DNA of 64,000 nucleotides. It comes from Streptomyces fumanus (lineage in GTDB: Bacteria > Actinomycetota > Actinomycetes > Streptomycetales > Streptomycetaceae). Location: the NCBI RefSeq assembly GCF_014655295.1, contig NZ_BNBI01000012.1:62001-126000 (forward strand). The letters are read 5' to 3'. Position numbers and translations under genes: made by a program. Under the pieces are notes generated by a model. That model worked only from the letters and a program-made list of their open reading frames with translations, was not told where the DNA came from and did no database searches. Below are positions 8,352-17,133 of the stretch, one piece after another. Numbering within the stretch: the stretch's first letter is position 1; each line of letters begins with the position of its first letter.

Positions 8352-9083
8352 ATGACCACCGCGCCCACCGCGTCCGCGGCGCCCGCCGCGTCCCCCGCGA
8401 CCACCGTGACGGCCGTGGCGCACCGCGGCGATCCCTACCGGTTCCGTGAGAACACCCTGGACTCGCTGCGCTCCGCGCTCGGCCGCGGCGCGGACGCCGT
8501 GGAGACGGACGTACGGCTGACCCGGGACGGCGTGCCCGTGCTGCTGCACGACGCGACGCTGAAGCGCCTGTGGGAACAGGACCGTCCGCTGGCCGCGCTG
8601 TCGGCGGACGAGGTGCGCGGGCTGACGGACGGGCGGGTGCCGACCCTGGCCGAGGCCCTCGCGGCGACCGAGGGCCACCGGGTGATGCTGGACCTGCCCG
8701 GCGCCCCCGGCACCGGGGCGGTCCGCCGGATCGTGGGCGTCGTACGGGAGTGCGGGGCGGCCGACCGCGTGTACTACTGCGCGGGCGCCGCCGCCATGCT
8801 GGCCGTGCGCGCCGCCGACCCGGCCGCCGAGATCGCGCTGACCTGGACGTCGCTGGCGCCGCCCCGGCCCGCGCTGCTCGACGCGGTCGGCCCGCGCTGG
8901 CTCAACTACCGCTTCCCGCTGGTCGACCGGGCCCTGGTGGACCGCGTCCACCGGGACGGCCGGCTGGTCTCCGTCTGGACCCCCGACACCCGCCGCAGCA
9001 TGCGCCGGCTCATCGCGCTGGGCGTCGACTCGATCACCACCAACCGCATCGACGTCCTGCACACCCTGCGCCGCACCGCCTGA
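8352..9083 (+). CDS. Glycerophosphodiester phosphodiesterase
   Basis: A 243-aa GDPD-family TIM-barrel enzyme, predicted to hydrolyse glycerophosphodiesters to glycerol-3-phosphate and an alcohol. Visible motifs are AHRGD (about 23-27) and ENTLDSLRSALGRGADAVETDVRLTRDGVPVLLHD, carrying the metal ligands (E-x-D) and catalytic His of the HD motif. A C-terminal VSVWTPDTRRSMRRLIALGVDSITTNRID matches the family's last strand. There is no signal peptide, so it is probably cytoplasmic. The Ala-rich first 20 residues are not conserved. It follows the deaminase by 25 nt and is probably in the same transcript, ending at the hairpin 9109-9133. Confidence 0.88.
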   Translation: MTTAPTASAAPAASPATTVTAVAHRGDPYRFRENTLDSLRSALGRGADAVETDVRLTRDGVPVLLHDATLKRLWEQDRPLAALSADEVRGLTDGRVPTLAEALAATEGHRVMLDLPGAPGTGAVRRIVGVVRECGAADRVYYCAGAAAMLAVRAADPAAEIALTWTSLAPPRPALLDAVGPRWLNYRFPLVDRALVDRVHRDGRLVSVWTPDTRRSMRRLIALGVDSITTNRIDVLHTLRRTA

Positions 9084-9108
9084 CCACCGGCCGGCCCCGC
9101 ACCCGCCC

Positions 9109-9133
9109 CGCCCGCCGGCTGTCCCGGCGGGCG
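9109..9133. terminator. Bidirectional terminator hairpin
   Basis: A perfect 10-bp stem (CGCCCGCCGG at 9109-9118 with its complement at 9124-9133) and a 5-nt loop. It sits between the convergent GDPD and ALDH genes. There is no long T-tract, as is usual in Streptomyces. Confidence 0.7.
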
Positions 9134-9151
9134 CGGCCCGGGCCTCGGATC

Positions 9152-10591
9152 TCAGACGTCCAGCGACGTCATCACGTGCTTGATCCGCGTGTAGTCGTCG
9201 AAGCCGTACGCCGAGAGGTCCTTGCCGTAGCCGGACTTCTTGAAGCCGCCGTGCGGCATCTCCGCGACCAGCGGGATGTGCGTGTTGATCCAGACGCAGC
9301 CGAAGTCCAGCTTCTTGGACATCCGCATGGCCCGGCCGTGGTCCTTGGTCCACACCGAGGAGGCCAGCGCGTACTCCACGCCGTTGGCCCACTCGACGGC
9401 CTGGTCCTCGTCGCGGAACGACTGGACGGTGATGACCGGGCCGAAGACCTCGTTCTGGATGATCTCGTCGTCCTGCTTCAGCCCGGAGACGACGGTCGGC
9501 GCGTAGAAGTAGCCGCGCTCGCCGACCTGGTGACCGCCGGCCTCGACCTTGGCGTGGGCGGGCAGCCGCTCGATGAACCCGGCGACCTGCTTGAGCTGGT
9601 TGGGGTTGTTCAGCGGCCCGTACGCCACGTCCTCGTCGTCCGGCTGCCCGGTCTTCGTCTCGGTCGCCGCCTTGGCCAGCGCGCTCACGAACTCGTCGTG
9701 GATCGACTCGTGCACCAGCACGCGGGTGGCGGCGGTGCAGTCCTGGCCGGCGTTGAAGTAGCCCGCCTCGGCGATGCCCTCGACGGCCTTGGCGATGTCG
9801 GTGTCCTCGAAGACCACGACCGGGGCCTTGCCGCCGAGCTCCAGGTGGACCCGCTTGAGGTCCTTCGACGCCGACTCGGCGACCGACATGCCGGCCCGCA
9901 CCGAACCGGTGATGGAGGCCATCGCCGGGGTGGGGTGCTCGACCATCAGCCGGCCGGTGTCGCGGTCGCCGCAGATGACGTTGAAGACGCCCTTGGGCAG
10001 GATCGAGCCGACGATCTCGGCGATCAGGACCGTGGAGGCCGGGGTGGTGTCGGAGGGCTTGAGGACGACCGTGTTGCCCGCCGCCAGCGCCGGGGCGAAC
10101 TTCCACACGGCCATCATCATCGGGTAGTTCCACGGCGCGACCTGCGCGCACACCCCGATCGGCTCCCGGCGGACCATGGAGGTCAGGCCCTCCATGTACT
10201 CACCGGCCGCGCGTCCCTCCAGCATCCGCGCCGCGCCCGCGAAGAAGCGGATCTGGTCCACCATCGGCGGGATCTCCTCGGTGCGGGTCAGCCCGATCGG
10301 CTTGCCCGTGTTCTCCACCTCGGCCGCGATCAGCTCCTCGGCGCGCTCCTCGAACGCGTCCGCGATCTTCAGGAGGGCCTTCTGCCGCTCGGCCGGGGTG
10401 GTGTCCCGCCACGCCGGGAAGGCCGCGGCGGCCGCCGCCATCGCGGCGTCCACGTCCGCCGGCCCGGACAGCGGGGCGGTCGCGTACGCCTCGCCCGTGG
10501 CGGGGTTGACCACCTCGGTGGTCCGTCCGTCGGCGGCGTCCCGGAACTCACCGTCGATGTAGTTGCGCAGACGACGCAGTTCGGTGCTCAC
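9152..10591 (-). CDS. Gamma-aminobutyraldehyde-type aldehyde dehydrogenase
   Basis: A 479-aa ALDH superfamily enzyme. It shows the NAD-pocket PWNYP (about 153-157), the active-site Glu251 in LELGGKAP and nucleophile Cys284 in GYFNAGQDCTA. The NAGQDCTA context is that of the PatD/gamma-aminobutyraldehyde dehydrogenases. It should oxidise the aminobutanal produced by the divergently encoded aminotransferase. GTG 10591 has GGAGGG 6 nt upstream. It shares a 180-bp divergent promoter region with the Lrp gene, which contains several repeats. A paralogue lies next to potD (3952-5469). The two differ in N-terminus and could prefer different chain lengths. Confidence 0.92.
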   Translation of the reverse strand: MSTELRRLRNYIDGEFRDAADGRTTEVVNPATGEAYATAPLSGPADVDAAMAAAAAAFPAWRDTTPAERQKALLKIADAFEERAEELIAAEVENTGKPIGLTRTEEIPPMVDQIRFFAGAARMLEGRAAGEYMEGLTSMVRREPIGVCAQVAPWNYPMMMAVWKFAPALAAGNTVVLKPSDTTPASTVLIAEIVGSILPKGVFNVICGDRDTGRLMVEHPTPAMASITGSVRAGMSVAESASKDLKRVHLELGGKAPVVVFEDTDIAKAVEGIAEAGYFNAGQDCTAATRVLVHESIHDEFVSALAKAATETKTGQPDDEDVAYGPLNNPNQLKQVAGFIERLPAHAKVEAGGHQVGERGYFYAPTVVSGLKQDDEIIQNEVFGPVITVQSFRDEDQAVEWANGVEYALASSVWTKDHGRAMRMSKKLDFGCVWINTHIPLVAEMPHGGFKKSGYGKDLSAYGFDDYTRIKHVMTSLDV

Positions 10592-10685
10592 TGCCGGCCC
10601 TCCAAGTTCGGGTGTCCAATCACTGAGACACCCACCCTAGACGGACCCCCGACGTTTTCAACACCCCCGGAGCCTTGTGGAATGC

Positions 10686-10753
10686 GAAATCCGCAGACTT
10701 GAGTCTCGTACACAACGGATTTCATCGGTCTCGTCTTGCGAAACTGTCGAGAC
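10686..10753. promoter_or_regulatory. Repeat-rich divergent operator region (candidate Lrp autoregulatory site)
   Basis: GAAATCCG (10686-10693) and CGGATTTC (10716-10723) form a dyad with centres about 30 bp apart. TGCGAAA occurs at 10683-10689 and 10737-10743. GTCTCGT occurs at 10703-10709 and 10728-10734, with the inverted CGAGAC at 10748-10753. Such helically phased sites suit octameric Lrp/AsnC regulators. They lie between the ALDH and lrp starts. Confidence 0.45.
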
Positions 10754-10771
10754 GTCGTGCACAGTGAAGGC

Positions 10772-11272
10772 GTGGCCAGTCGAAGCGCAGAACCGAGGGA
10801 CTCCAACCGGTCGAGGCAGCACACCCCCCAGTTGGACGCCGTCTCCCTCGCCATCATCGAGCAGCTCCAGGAGGACGGCCGCCGGCCGTACGCCGCCATC
10901 GGCAAGGCCGTCGGCCTGTCCGAGGCGGCCGTGCGCCAGCGGGTCCAGAAGCTGCTCGACCAGGGCGTGATGCAGATCGTCGCGGTGACGGACCCGCTCA
11001 CCGTGGGCTTCCGCCGCCAGGCGATGGTCGGTGTCAACGTGGAGGGCGACGTGGAGTCCGTCGCCGACGCGCTGACCGCCATGTCCGAATGCGAGTACGT
11101 CGTGATGACCGCGGGCTCCTTCGACCTGATGGTGGAGATCGTCTGCGAGGACGACGACCACCTCCTGGAGGTCATCAACCGACGCATCCGGGCCGTCCCC
11201 GGAGTGCGCTCCACCGAGAGCTTCGTCTACCTCAAGCTCAAGAAGCAGACCTACATGTGGGGAACCCGATAA
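10772..11272 (+). CDS. Lrp/AsnC-family transcriptional regulator
   Basis: A 166-aa one-component regulator. A DNA-binding winged HTH occupies about residues 22-75 (LDAVSLAIIEQLQEDGRRPY, then AAIGKAVGLSEAAVRQRVQKL). It is followed by a RAM/AsnC ligand-binding domain (VVMTAGSFDLMVEIVCEDDDHLL) that forms oligomers and senses amino acids or related amines. The start is uncertain: GTG 10772 is preferred, but GTG 10757 is also in frame, and neither has a convincing ribosome site. It ends 2 nt before the aminotransferase start, so the two form an operon. It is divergent from the ALDH. Likely role, by position: local control of polyamine/omega-amino acid catabolism. Confidence 0.9.
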   Translation: MASRSAEPRDSNRSRQHTPQLDAVSLAIIEQLQEDGRRPYAAIGKAVGLSEAAVRQRVQKLLDQGVMQIVAVTDPLTVGFRRQAMVGVNVEGDVESVADALTAMSECEYVVMTAGSFDLMVEIVCEDDDHLLEVINRRIRAVPGVRSTESFVYLKLKKQTYMWGTR

Positions 11273-11274
11273 CC

Positions 11275-12648
11275 GTGAGCACCGACACCCCCCAGGACCT
11301 CAGCCGGACCGCGTACGACCACCTGTGGATGCACTTCACCCGCATGTCGTCGTACGAGAACGCCCCCGTTCCGACCATCGTGCGGGGTGAGGGCACCTAC
11401 ATCTACGACGCCCAGGGCAAGCGCTACCTCGACGGTCTGGCCGGACTGTTCGTGGTCCAGGCCGGCCACGGGCGCGCCGAGCTGGCCGAGACCGCGGCCA
11501 AGCAGGCCCAGGAGCTGGCGTTCTTCCCGGTGTGGTCCTACGCCCACCCGAAGGCCGTCGAGCTGGCCGAGCGGCTCGCCCACCACGCCCCCGGCGACCT
11601 GAACAAGGTCTTCTTCACCACCGGCGGCGGCGAGGCGGTCGAGACCGCCTGGAAGCTCGCCAAGCAGTACTTCAAGCTGACCGGCAAGCCCACCAAGCAC
11701 AAGGTGATCTCCCGCGCGGTGGCCTACCACGGCACCCCGCAGGGCGCCCTGTCCATCACCGGCCTGCCCGCCCTGAAGGCCCCCTTCGAGCCGCTGGTCC
11801 CCGGCGCCCACAAGGTGCCGAACACCAACATCTACCGGGCGCCGATCTTCGGCGACGACCCGGAGGCGTTCGGCCGCTGGGCCGCCGACCAGATCGAGCA
11901 GCAGATCCTGTTCGAGGGCCCGGACACGGTCGCGGCCGTCTTCCTGGAGCCGGTGCAGAACGCGGGCGGCTGCTTCCCGCCCCCGCCCGGCTACTTCCAG
12001 CGGGTCCGCGAGATCTGCGACCAGTACGACGTGCTGCTCGTCTCCGACGAGGTCATCTGCGCCTTCGGCCGGCTCGGCACGATGTTCGCCTGCGACAAGT
12101 TCGGCTACGTCCCGGACATGATCACCTGCGCCAAGGGCATGACCTCGGGCTACTCCCCGATAGGCGCCTGCATCATCTCCGACCGCCTCGCCGAGCCGTT
12201 CTACCGGGGCGACAACACCTTCCTGCACGGCTACACCTTCGGCGGCCACCCGGTCTCCGCCGCGGTCGGCCTGGCCAACCTCGACCTGTTCGAGCGCGAG
12301 AAGCTGAACCAGCACGTCCTCGACAACGAGGCCAACTTCCGCTCCACCCTGGAGAAACTGCACGACCTGCCGATCGTCGGCGACGTGCGCGGCAACGGCT
12401 ACTTCTACGGCATCGAGCTGGTGAAGGACAAGGACACCAAGGAGACCTTCACCGACGAGGAGACCGAGCGCGTCCTGTACGGCTTCCTCTCCAAGAAGCT
12501 CTACGACAACGGCCTGTACTGCCGGGCCGACGACCGCGGCGACCCGGTCGTCCAGTTGGCCCCGCCGCTCATCTCCGACCAGGGCACCTTCGACGAGATC
12601 GAGCAGATCCTGCGCGCCACGCTGTCGGAGGCGTGGACCAAGCTCTGA
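11275..12648 (+). CDS. Class III pyridoxal-phosphate aminotransferase (putrescine/omega-amino type)
   Basis: A 457-aa fold-type I PLP enzyme. The cofactor-binding aspartate is in VSDEVICAFGR (Asp258) and the Schiff-base lysine in CAKGMTSGYSP (Lys287). TTGGGEAVETAWKLAKQY contacts the phosphate. The overall pattern matches SpuC-like putrescine:pyruvate or omega-amino acid:pyruvate aminotransferases. It would convert putrescine to 4-aminobutanal, the substrate of the two neighbouring ALDHs. The GTG at 11275 begins 2 nt after the Lrp stop. No GABA transaminase or succinate-semialdehyde dehydrogenase was recognised nearby, so GABA would be handled elsewhere. Confidence 0.9.
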   Translation: MSTDTPQDLSRTAYDHLWMHFTRMSSYENAPVPTIVRGEGTYIYDAQGKRYLDGLAGLFVVQAGHGRAELAETAAKQAQELAFFPVWSYAHPKAVELAERLAHHAPGDLNKVFFTTGGGEAVETAWKLAKQYFKLTGKPTKHKVISRAVAYHGTPQGALSITGLPALKAPFEPLVPGAHKVPNTNIYRAPIFGDDPEAFGRWAADQIEQQILFEGPDTVAAVFLEPVQNAGGCFPPPPGYFQRVREICDQYDVLLVSDEVICAFGRLGTMFACDKFGYVPDMITCAKGMTSGYSPIGACIISDRLAEPFYRGDNTFLHGYTFGGHPVSAAVGLANLDLFEREKLNQHVLDNEANFRSTLEKLHDLPIVGDVRGNGYFYGIELVKDKDTKETFTDEETERVLYGFLSKKLYDNGLYCRADDRGDPVVQLAPPLISDQGTFDEIEQILRATLSEAWTKL

Positions 12649-12660
12649 TCTTCCCCGGAC

Positions 12661-12688
12661 CTCCCGCGCGCATCTCCCGCGCGGAGGA
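12661..12688 (+). terminator. Putative terminator after the aminotransferase
   Basis: An imperfect inverted repeat: CCTCCCGCGCG, a six-base loop, then CCGCGCGGAGG (about 10 pairs with one bulge). It begins 12 nt after the stop codon. Confidence 0.5.
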
Positions 12689-12868
12689 CCGCCCACCGGC
12701 CCCGGCGCCGCCCGTTCGAGTGAACAACGGCGGCCCGGGGCCGCGTGCTGTCCGCTCCGCCCCGCCCGCCCTGCCTAGCGTGCCTCAGTGACCGATGGGC
12801 CCGGCCGCCGTTCGCCCGGACGGGGGACAGCGCCCGGGGAAAACGGATCAGAACCGAGGTGTACGCCC

Positions 12869-13798
12869 ATGGTGGCCCCGCCGGACGACGACGTGCTGCG
12901 GGCACGCGCCCTGCACTTCCAGTACCACGACGGCTCCCCCGCGCTCCAGGGCGTCTCGCTGGGCGTCCGGGAGGGCGAGATCCTCGCCGTCAGCGGACCG
13001 CGCGGCAGCGGCAAGACCACCCTGCTGCGCTGCCTGGCCGGTCTGGTCCGGCCGCAGCGCGGCGAGGTCTGGTTCACCGGCCTGCCGGTGCACACGATGG
13101 GCCCGCTCGCCCGCGAACGGCTGCGCCGCGACCGGTACGGCTGGGTCGACCCGGCGCCGGTCCTGGTCCCGGAGCTGACCGCCTGGGAGAACGCCGCGCT
13201 GCCCCTGATGCTGCGCGGCACCGGCCGGCGCCGGGCGAAGAAGGCGGCGCTGGAGTGGCTGGACCGCCTCGACGCCGGGGACAGCGCGCGCCGCCGCCCG
13301 CACGAACTGCGCCGCTCCGAACGCCAGCGGGTGTGCATCGCCCGCGCGCTCGCCGTCACACCGGCGATCCTCTTCGCCGACGAGCCGACGGCACCGCTGC
13401 ACCGCGCCGACCGCGCCCCTGTGCTGCGCACGCTCACCACGGCGGCCCGGTCCCACGGCATCACCGTCGTCGTCGCCACCGACGACCAGGACACGGTCGC
13501 CCTCGCGGACCGCGCGCTCTGCCTGCTCGACGGGCGGTGCGTACAGACCGTCCACCTGCCATCGCCGGACGGGCCGGACGGGCCGGACGGAACGGAGGGG
13601 CCGGGGGCCGTGGGGGCGGCCCGGGAAGCCGGGGCCGCCGCGGCGCCCGGCGCGCCCGGCGAACCCGTACCGACCGAAGCGCCCGCGGCGAGCGAGGTGA
13701 CCGGAGCCGCCGGAACGGGCGGGGCGGCCGGGAGCGCCGGGCCGGCCCCGCGGGTCGTCGGGCCGGAGGGACGTGCCGCGTGCTCGCTCTCCGTCTGA
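12869..13798 (+). CDS. ABC transporter ATP-binding protein with degenerate signature
   Basis: A 309-aa ABC ATPase resembling the LolD/MacB class that partners FtsX-type permeases. Walker A GPRGSGKT (43-50) and Walker B ILFADEP (167-173) are present. The signature expected as LSGGQ reads LRRSE (147-151), and the H-loop histidine region reads VVVATDDQDT, so catalysis may be weak or asymmetric. The last 85 residues are a Gly/Ala/Pro-rich tail. ATG 12869 has GAGGTG 7 nt upstream; an upstream GTG at 12788 lacks this. It overlaps the permease gene by 19 nt, so the pair is a unit. The substrate is unknown. Confidence 0.8.
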   Translation: MVAPPDDDVLRARALHFQYHDGSPALQGVSLGVREGEILAVSGPRGSGKTTLLRCLAGLVRPQRGEVWFTGLPVHTMGPLARERLRRDRYGWVDPAPVLVPELTAWENAALPLMLRGTGRRRAKKAALEWLDRLDAGDSARRRPHELRRSERQRVCIARALAVTPAILFADEPTAPLHRADRAPVLRTLTTAARSHGITVVVATDDQDTVALADRALCLLDGRCVQTVHLPSPDGPDGPDGTEGPGAVGAAREAGAAAAPGAPGEPVPTEAPAASEVTGAAGTGGAAGSAGPAPRVVGPEGRAACSLSV

Positions 13799-15291
13799 GC
13801 CGCCGGCCGCACCTCGCCGTCCATCTGCGTCGGCTGCTGGTCTCGGCGGCGTCGGCGGGCACCGGCTTCCTGCTGCTGTGCTCGCTCGGTCACGCGCTGA
13901 ACCACCAGGACGCGCCCGCCGCCTCCGCCCAGCGCCTGGCCTGGTGCGCGGCGCCGCTCGTCGCCACCGTGTACCTCGCCGTCGCCGTCTCCCGTACCGA
14001 CCCGGTCGCCCGGCCCCGGCCCGGCCTGTCGGCGATCGGCATCGGCCCCGGCCGCCTGATGGCCCTGTCGGCGGTCACCACGGCCCTGGCCTGCGCGCTC
14101 GGCTCCCTGCTGGCGCTGGCCGTCTTCCTGCACCTGCGCGGCGACCTCACGGGTCTGCCCTTCGACGGCGGCGCCGCCGACTCCCTCGCGGCCGGGCTGC
14201 CGCTGCCGTACCCGGCGGTGCTGACCCTGCTGGCGCTGGTACCGGCGTCCGCGTCGGCGGCGGTGGCCTTCACCCACCGCCCGCGCGAGTCCCACCCGGC
14301 ACCGGCGGAGGGCGCGGGTCGCCGGTACGGCCGCTTCGGGGCGTACGGGCTGGCGAGGCGGGAGACCTTCGGGGCGTACGGCCGCTTCGGCGCCCGCCGC
14401 GCGCCGGGACGGGCCGCCGACGCGCGGACGACGCCGCCCGGGACCCGGGCACCGGACGGCACCGCGCAGGACGGCCCCGCGAACGGGACGGGCACCGGCG
14501 CCGCCGGCATCGCGGCGGGCGGCGTCCTCCAGGCCCGCGTCCACCCGACGCGCACCCCGGCGACCACCACGCCCGCCGGTACCCGGACCACCGTCACCAC
14601 CCACCAGCCCGGCACCTCAGCCCCGTCCCCGTCCCCGTCCCCGTCCCCATCCCCATCCCCGGAGGCCGACCCCACCGCCCCCGCCTCCACCACCCCCGGA
14701 CCCGCACCCACCCCCCGGCACGGCACCACCCTCCTCCCCTGGGGCGTCACCCTGCTGGCCGTCGGTCTCGCCGTCGAGGCCATGGCCGACGGCACCCGGG
14801 GCGCCGGCACCGGTGTGCTCGCCGGCTGGGCGCTGACCGCGCTCGGGCTGGCCCTCGCCGGACCCGGCCTGACCCATCTGTGCGGCCGGCTCCTCCAGGC
14901 GGTCCGGCCCGGCGCCCTGCGCCTGCTGGCCGGGCGGGTGCTGATGGAGGAGGCGTACCGCATCGGCCGCCCCCTGGGCGTCGTCTGCGCGGTGGCCTCC
15001 GCGGCGTACGCGGCGGCGGTGCTGTACGCCCCGGAGGGGCCGTCCCTGGGCCCGCTGCGCACGCTCGGCGCGCTGGTCGTCGGGGGCTGCTCGGTGGCCA
15101 CGCTGCTGACCGCCGCCGTCGAGGTGAAGCACGCCCGCGCCGAGACCACGGCCGCGCTGGCCCGCATGGGGGCGCCGGCCGGGCTGCTGCGCCGCGCCGC
15201 CGCCCTGCGCGCCGGAGCGCTGCTGGCCCTGTTCGGCCCGCTGACCCTGGCCGTCGCCGAGCTGGCCGCGCTGCCGCTGACCCGGGCGTGA
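13780..15291 (+). CDS. Membrane component of ABC pair with long low-complexity insert
   Basis: A 503-aa putative permease. Hydrophobic helices cluster at about 18-35, 52-70, 95-118 and 143-163, then again from about 317 to the C-terminus. The C-terminal block (AARALRAGALLALFGPLTLAVAELAALP-like end) resembles FtsX-family permeases. Between the blocks lies an insert of roughly 150 residues with two copies of the YGRFGA motif, a TTP-rich part and a Ser-Pro dipeptide run. GTG 13780 has GGAGGG about 10 nt upstream and lies inside the ATPase gene. A small hairpin, CGGAG-AAAT-CTCCG (15312-15325), follows the stop. Function unknown. Confidence 0.72.
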   Translation: MLALRLSRRPHLAVHLRRLLVSAASAGTGFLLLCSLGHALNHQDAPAASAQRLAWCAAPLVATVYLAVAVSRTDPVARPRPGLSAIGIGPGRLMALSAVTTALACALGSLLALAVFLHLRGDLTGLPFDGGAADSLAAGLPLPYPAVLTLLALVPASASAAVAFTHRPRESHPAPAEGAGRRYGRFGAYGLARRETFGAYGRFGARRAPGRAADARTTPPGTRAPDGTAQDGPANGTGTGAAGIAAGGVLQARVHPTRTPATTTPAGTRTTVTTHQPGTSAPSPSPSPSPSPSPEADPTAPASTTPGPAPTPRHGTTLLPWGVTLLAVGLAVEAMADGTRGAGTGVLAGWALTALGLALAGPGLTHLCGRLLQAVRPGALRLLAGRVLMEEAYRIGRPLGVVCAVASAAYAAAVLYAPEGPSLGPLRTLGALVVGGCSVATLLTAAVEVKHARAETTAALARMGAPAGLLRRAAALRAGALLALFGPLTLAVAELAALPLTRA

Positions 15292-15399
15292 CGGATCAGC
15301 GGGAAAAAGACCGGAGAAATCTCCGCGTTCGGCGATGAGTTCGAGCGGGCTCCCCGGTCTACCCCTGCGAACGGCATGACACCGACAGAAGAGGCCCGC

Positions 15400-15807
15400 A
15401 TGTACCAGCAGATGATCTTCGTGAACCTGTCGACCAACGACCTCGACGCCTCGAGGAAGTTCTTCACGGAGCTGGGGTACTCGATCAACGAGCAGTTCAG
15501 CGACGACAGCACCGTCTCGGTCCCGATCAGCGACACCATCGTCGCGATGCTGCACACCCCGCAGAAGTACTCGGTGTTCACCAAGAAGGAGATCATCGAC
15601 TCCCGGACGCACAGCGAGGTGCTGATCGCGCTGAGCGCCGAGAGCCGCGAGAAGGTGGACGAGCTGGTGGAGAAGGCCGTCGCGGCGGGCGGCCGGGTCA
15701 CCGGCGAGACCCAGGACCTCGGCTTCATGTACGGCCGTGCCTTCGAGGACCTCGACGGCCACACCTGGGAGGTCGCCTGGATGGACCCGGCGGCCATCCA
15801 GGGCTGA
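15400..15807 (+). CDS. VOC-superfamily (glyoxalase/bleomycin-resistance-like) protein
   Basis: A 135-aa protein with the two beta-alpha-beta-beta-beta modules of the vicinal-oxygen-chelate fold: FVNLSTNDLDASRKFFTELG at the start and YGRAFEDLDGHTWEVAWMDP at the end. It resembles the stand-alone glyoxalase-like extradiol/VOC proteins common in actinobacteria. The enzymatic role is unassigned; metal binding is plausible because a terminal Glu lies in WEVAW. ATG 15400 is preferred over ATG 15376 because AGAGG lies 5 nt upstream and conservation starts at MYQQMIF. It has its own 108-bp upstream region and is probably monocistronic. Confidence 0.85.
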   Translation: MYQQMIFVNLSTNDLDASRKFFTELGYSINEQFSDDSTVSVPISDTIVAMLHTPQKYSVFTKKEIIDSRTHSEVLIALSAESREKVDELVEKAVAAGGRVTGETQDLGFMYGRAFEDLDGHTWEVAWMDPAAIQG

Positions 15808-15844
15808 CGGACAGGCGTACGAACGGCGGCCCTAGCATGGGCGG

Positions 15845-16975
15845 GTGGACGCCCCTCTGATACCCGCCCAGCCGCATCACGCCTCGCACGACCGGGAGAT
15901 CGAGTCCCTCGCCGAGTTCGACGAGGTCGTCGCCCGGGACGGCACGCTTGCGCACTACCGCGTGCAGGCCGTCGACCTGACGGACCGTACGGAGGTGCTC
16001 ACCTCCGTCGGCACCGAGGGCGCCGTCTTCCTCGGCTGCCCGATGGACCCGGACGCAGCCACCGCCGTGCGCGCCGCCGGGGCACTGGTCTTCCCGCCGG
16101 TGCCCGGCCTGCCCTTCGACCCGTACCGGGCCTTCGTCTACTCCCCCGACGAGCTGTTCGCCGGTCTGGACGACGGGTACGAGGCGACTCCGGACGCGCT
16201 CGCGTACGCCTGGTTCCAGCGGACCAAGGCCGACGGGGACATCTTCGGCTCCATGCTGCGCGCCGTCCACGACGACGCCGTCTCGGACGCGCTCGACGAA
16301 CTCCTCGCCGGCGCCCGGGTGGTGGGCGTCATGGGCGGCCACGCCATGGCGCGCGGCACCGAGGCGTACGCCGGTGCCGCCCGGCTCGGGCGCGAACTGG
16401 CGCGCGCCGGACTCACCGTGGCGACCGGCGGCGGACCGGGCGCCATGGAGGCGGCCAACCTCGGCGCCTACGCGGCCCCCTTCACCGACGGGATGCTGGA
16501 GGAGGCGCTGCTGCTGCTCGCCAAGGCCCCGTCCTTCACCCCGTCGGTGACCGAGTGGGCGCGCGCCGCCTTCGAGGTGCGGGAGCGCTGGCCCGGCGGG
16601 GGCGCCTCGGTCGGCATCCCGACCTGGTTCTACGGGCACGAGCCGCCGAACGCCTTCGCGTCGGGCATCGCCAAGTACTTCGCCAACGCCACCCGCGAGG
16701 ACGGCCTGCTGGCCCGCTCCAACGCGGGGGTGGTGTTCCTGCCGGGCGCCGCCGGGACCGTACAGGAGATCTTCGACAACGCGACGCCGAACTACTACGA
16801 GTCGCGCGGCGAGCCCACGCCCATGGTGCTGGTGGACCGGGCGCACTGGACGGAGAGGCTGCCGGCGTGGCCGCTGCTGCGGGCGCTGGCGCGGGGCCGG
16901 TCGATGGAGTCCCGGATCGTCCTGGTCGACCGGATCGAGGACGCGCCGGCGGCCCTGAAACGTCACGGAGGTTAA
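15845..16975 (+). CDS. LOG-family Rossmann-fold protein
   Basis: A 376-aa protein with a C-terminal LOG (lysine-decarboxylase-like) domain: GVMGGHAMARG (about 161-171), GGGPGAMEAAN (195-205) and PGAAGTVQEIF (300-310). Canonical LOG phosphoribohydrolases have PGG-x-GT-x-x-E. Here the second Gly is Ala-Ala, but the catalytic Glu is kept. LOG enzymes cleave nucleoside 5'-monophosphates to base and ribose-5-phosphate. This larger actinobacterial subgroup, with a 150-residue N-terminal extension, has no assigned substrate that I know of. GTG 15845 starts 37 nt after the VOC stop. The stop is TAA at 16973-16975, just before the next gene's promoter region. Confidence 0.8.
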   Translation: MDAPLIPAQPHHASHDREIESLAEFDEVVARDGTLAHYRVQAVDLTDRTEVLTSVGTEGAVFLGCPMDPDAATAVRAAGALVFPPVPGLPFDPYRAFVYSPDELFAGLDDGYEATPDALAYAWFQRTKADGDIFGSMLRAVHDDAVSDALDELLAGARVVGVMGGHAMARGTEAYAGAARLGRELARAGLTVATGGGPGAMEAANLGAYAAPFTDGMLEEALLLLAKAPSFTPSVTEWARAAFEVRERWPGGGASVGIPTWFYGHEPPNAFASGIAKYFANATREDGLLARSNAGVVFLPGAAGTVQEIFDNATPNYYESRGEPTPMVLVDRAHWTERLPAWPLLRALARGRSMESRIVLVDRIEDAPAALKRHGG

Positions 16976-17013
16976 TAAGAGGGTAAAGTCAACACCCTTA
17001 CCCGACATGTGCG

Positions 17014-17043
17014 TTGACACCGGTCGTGCGCTGCCAATAGACC
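17014..17043 (+). promoter_or_regulatory. Putative sigma-70-type promoter of the LAETG protein gene
   Basis: TTGACA (17014-17019), an 18-bp spacer, then TAGACC (17038-17043), close to the HrdB-type pattern. It ends about 90 bp upstream of GTG 17134. A dyad GGGTAA/TTACCC (16981-16986 and 16998-17003) lies just upstream. Confidence 0.5.
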
Positions 17044-17133
17044 TGTGAGCCTCCTGGGACCACAGTGTCACGAAAGTGTGGACGCCGGTCCCGGGTGAAC
17101 CCCCCGCATCCACGTATCCGGTAAAGGACCACC

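Noticed and set aside
15312..15325. CGGAG-AAAT-CTCCG hairpin as terminator of the ABC pair
   Set aside because: A 5-bp stem is too weak for a separate call.
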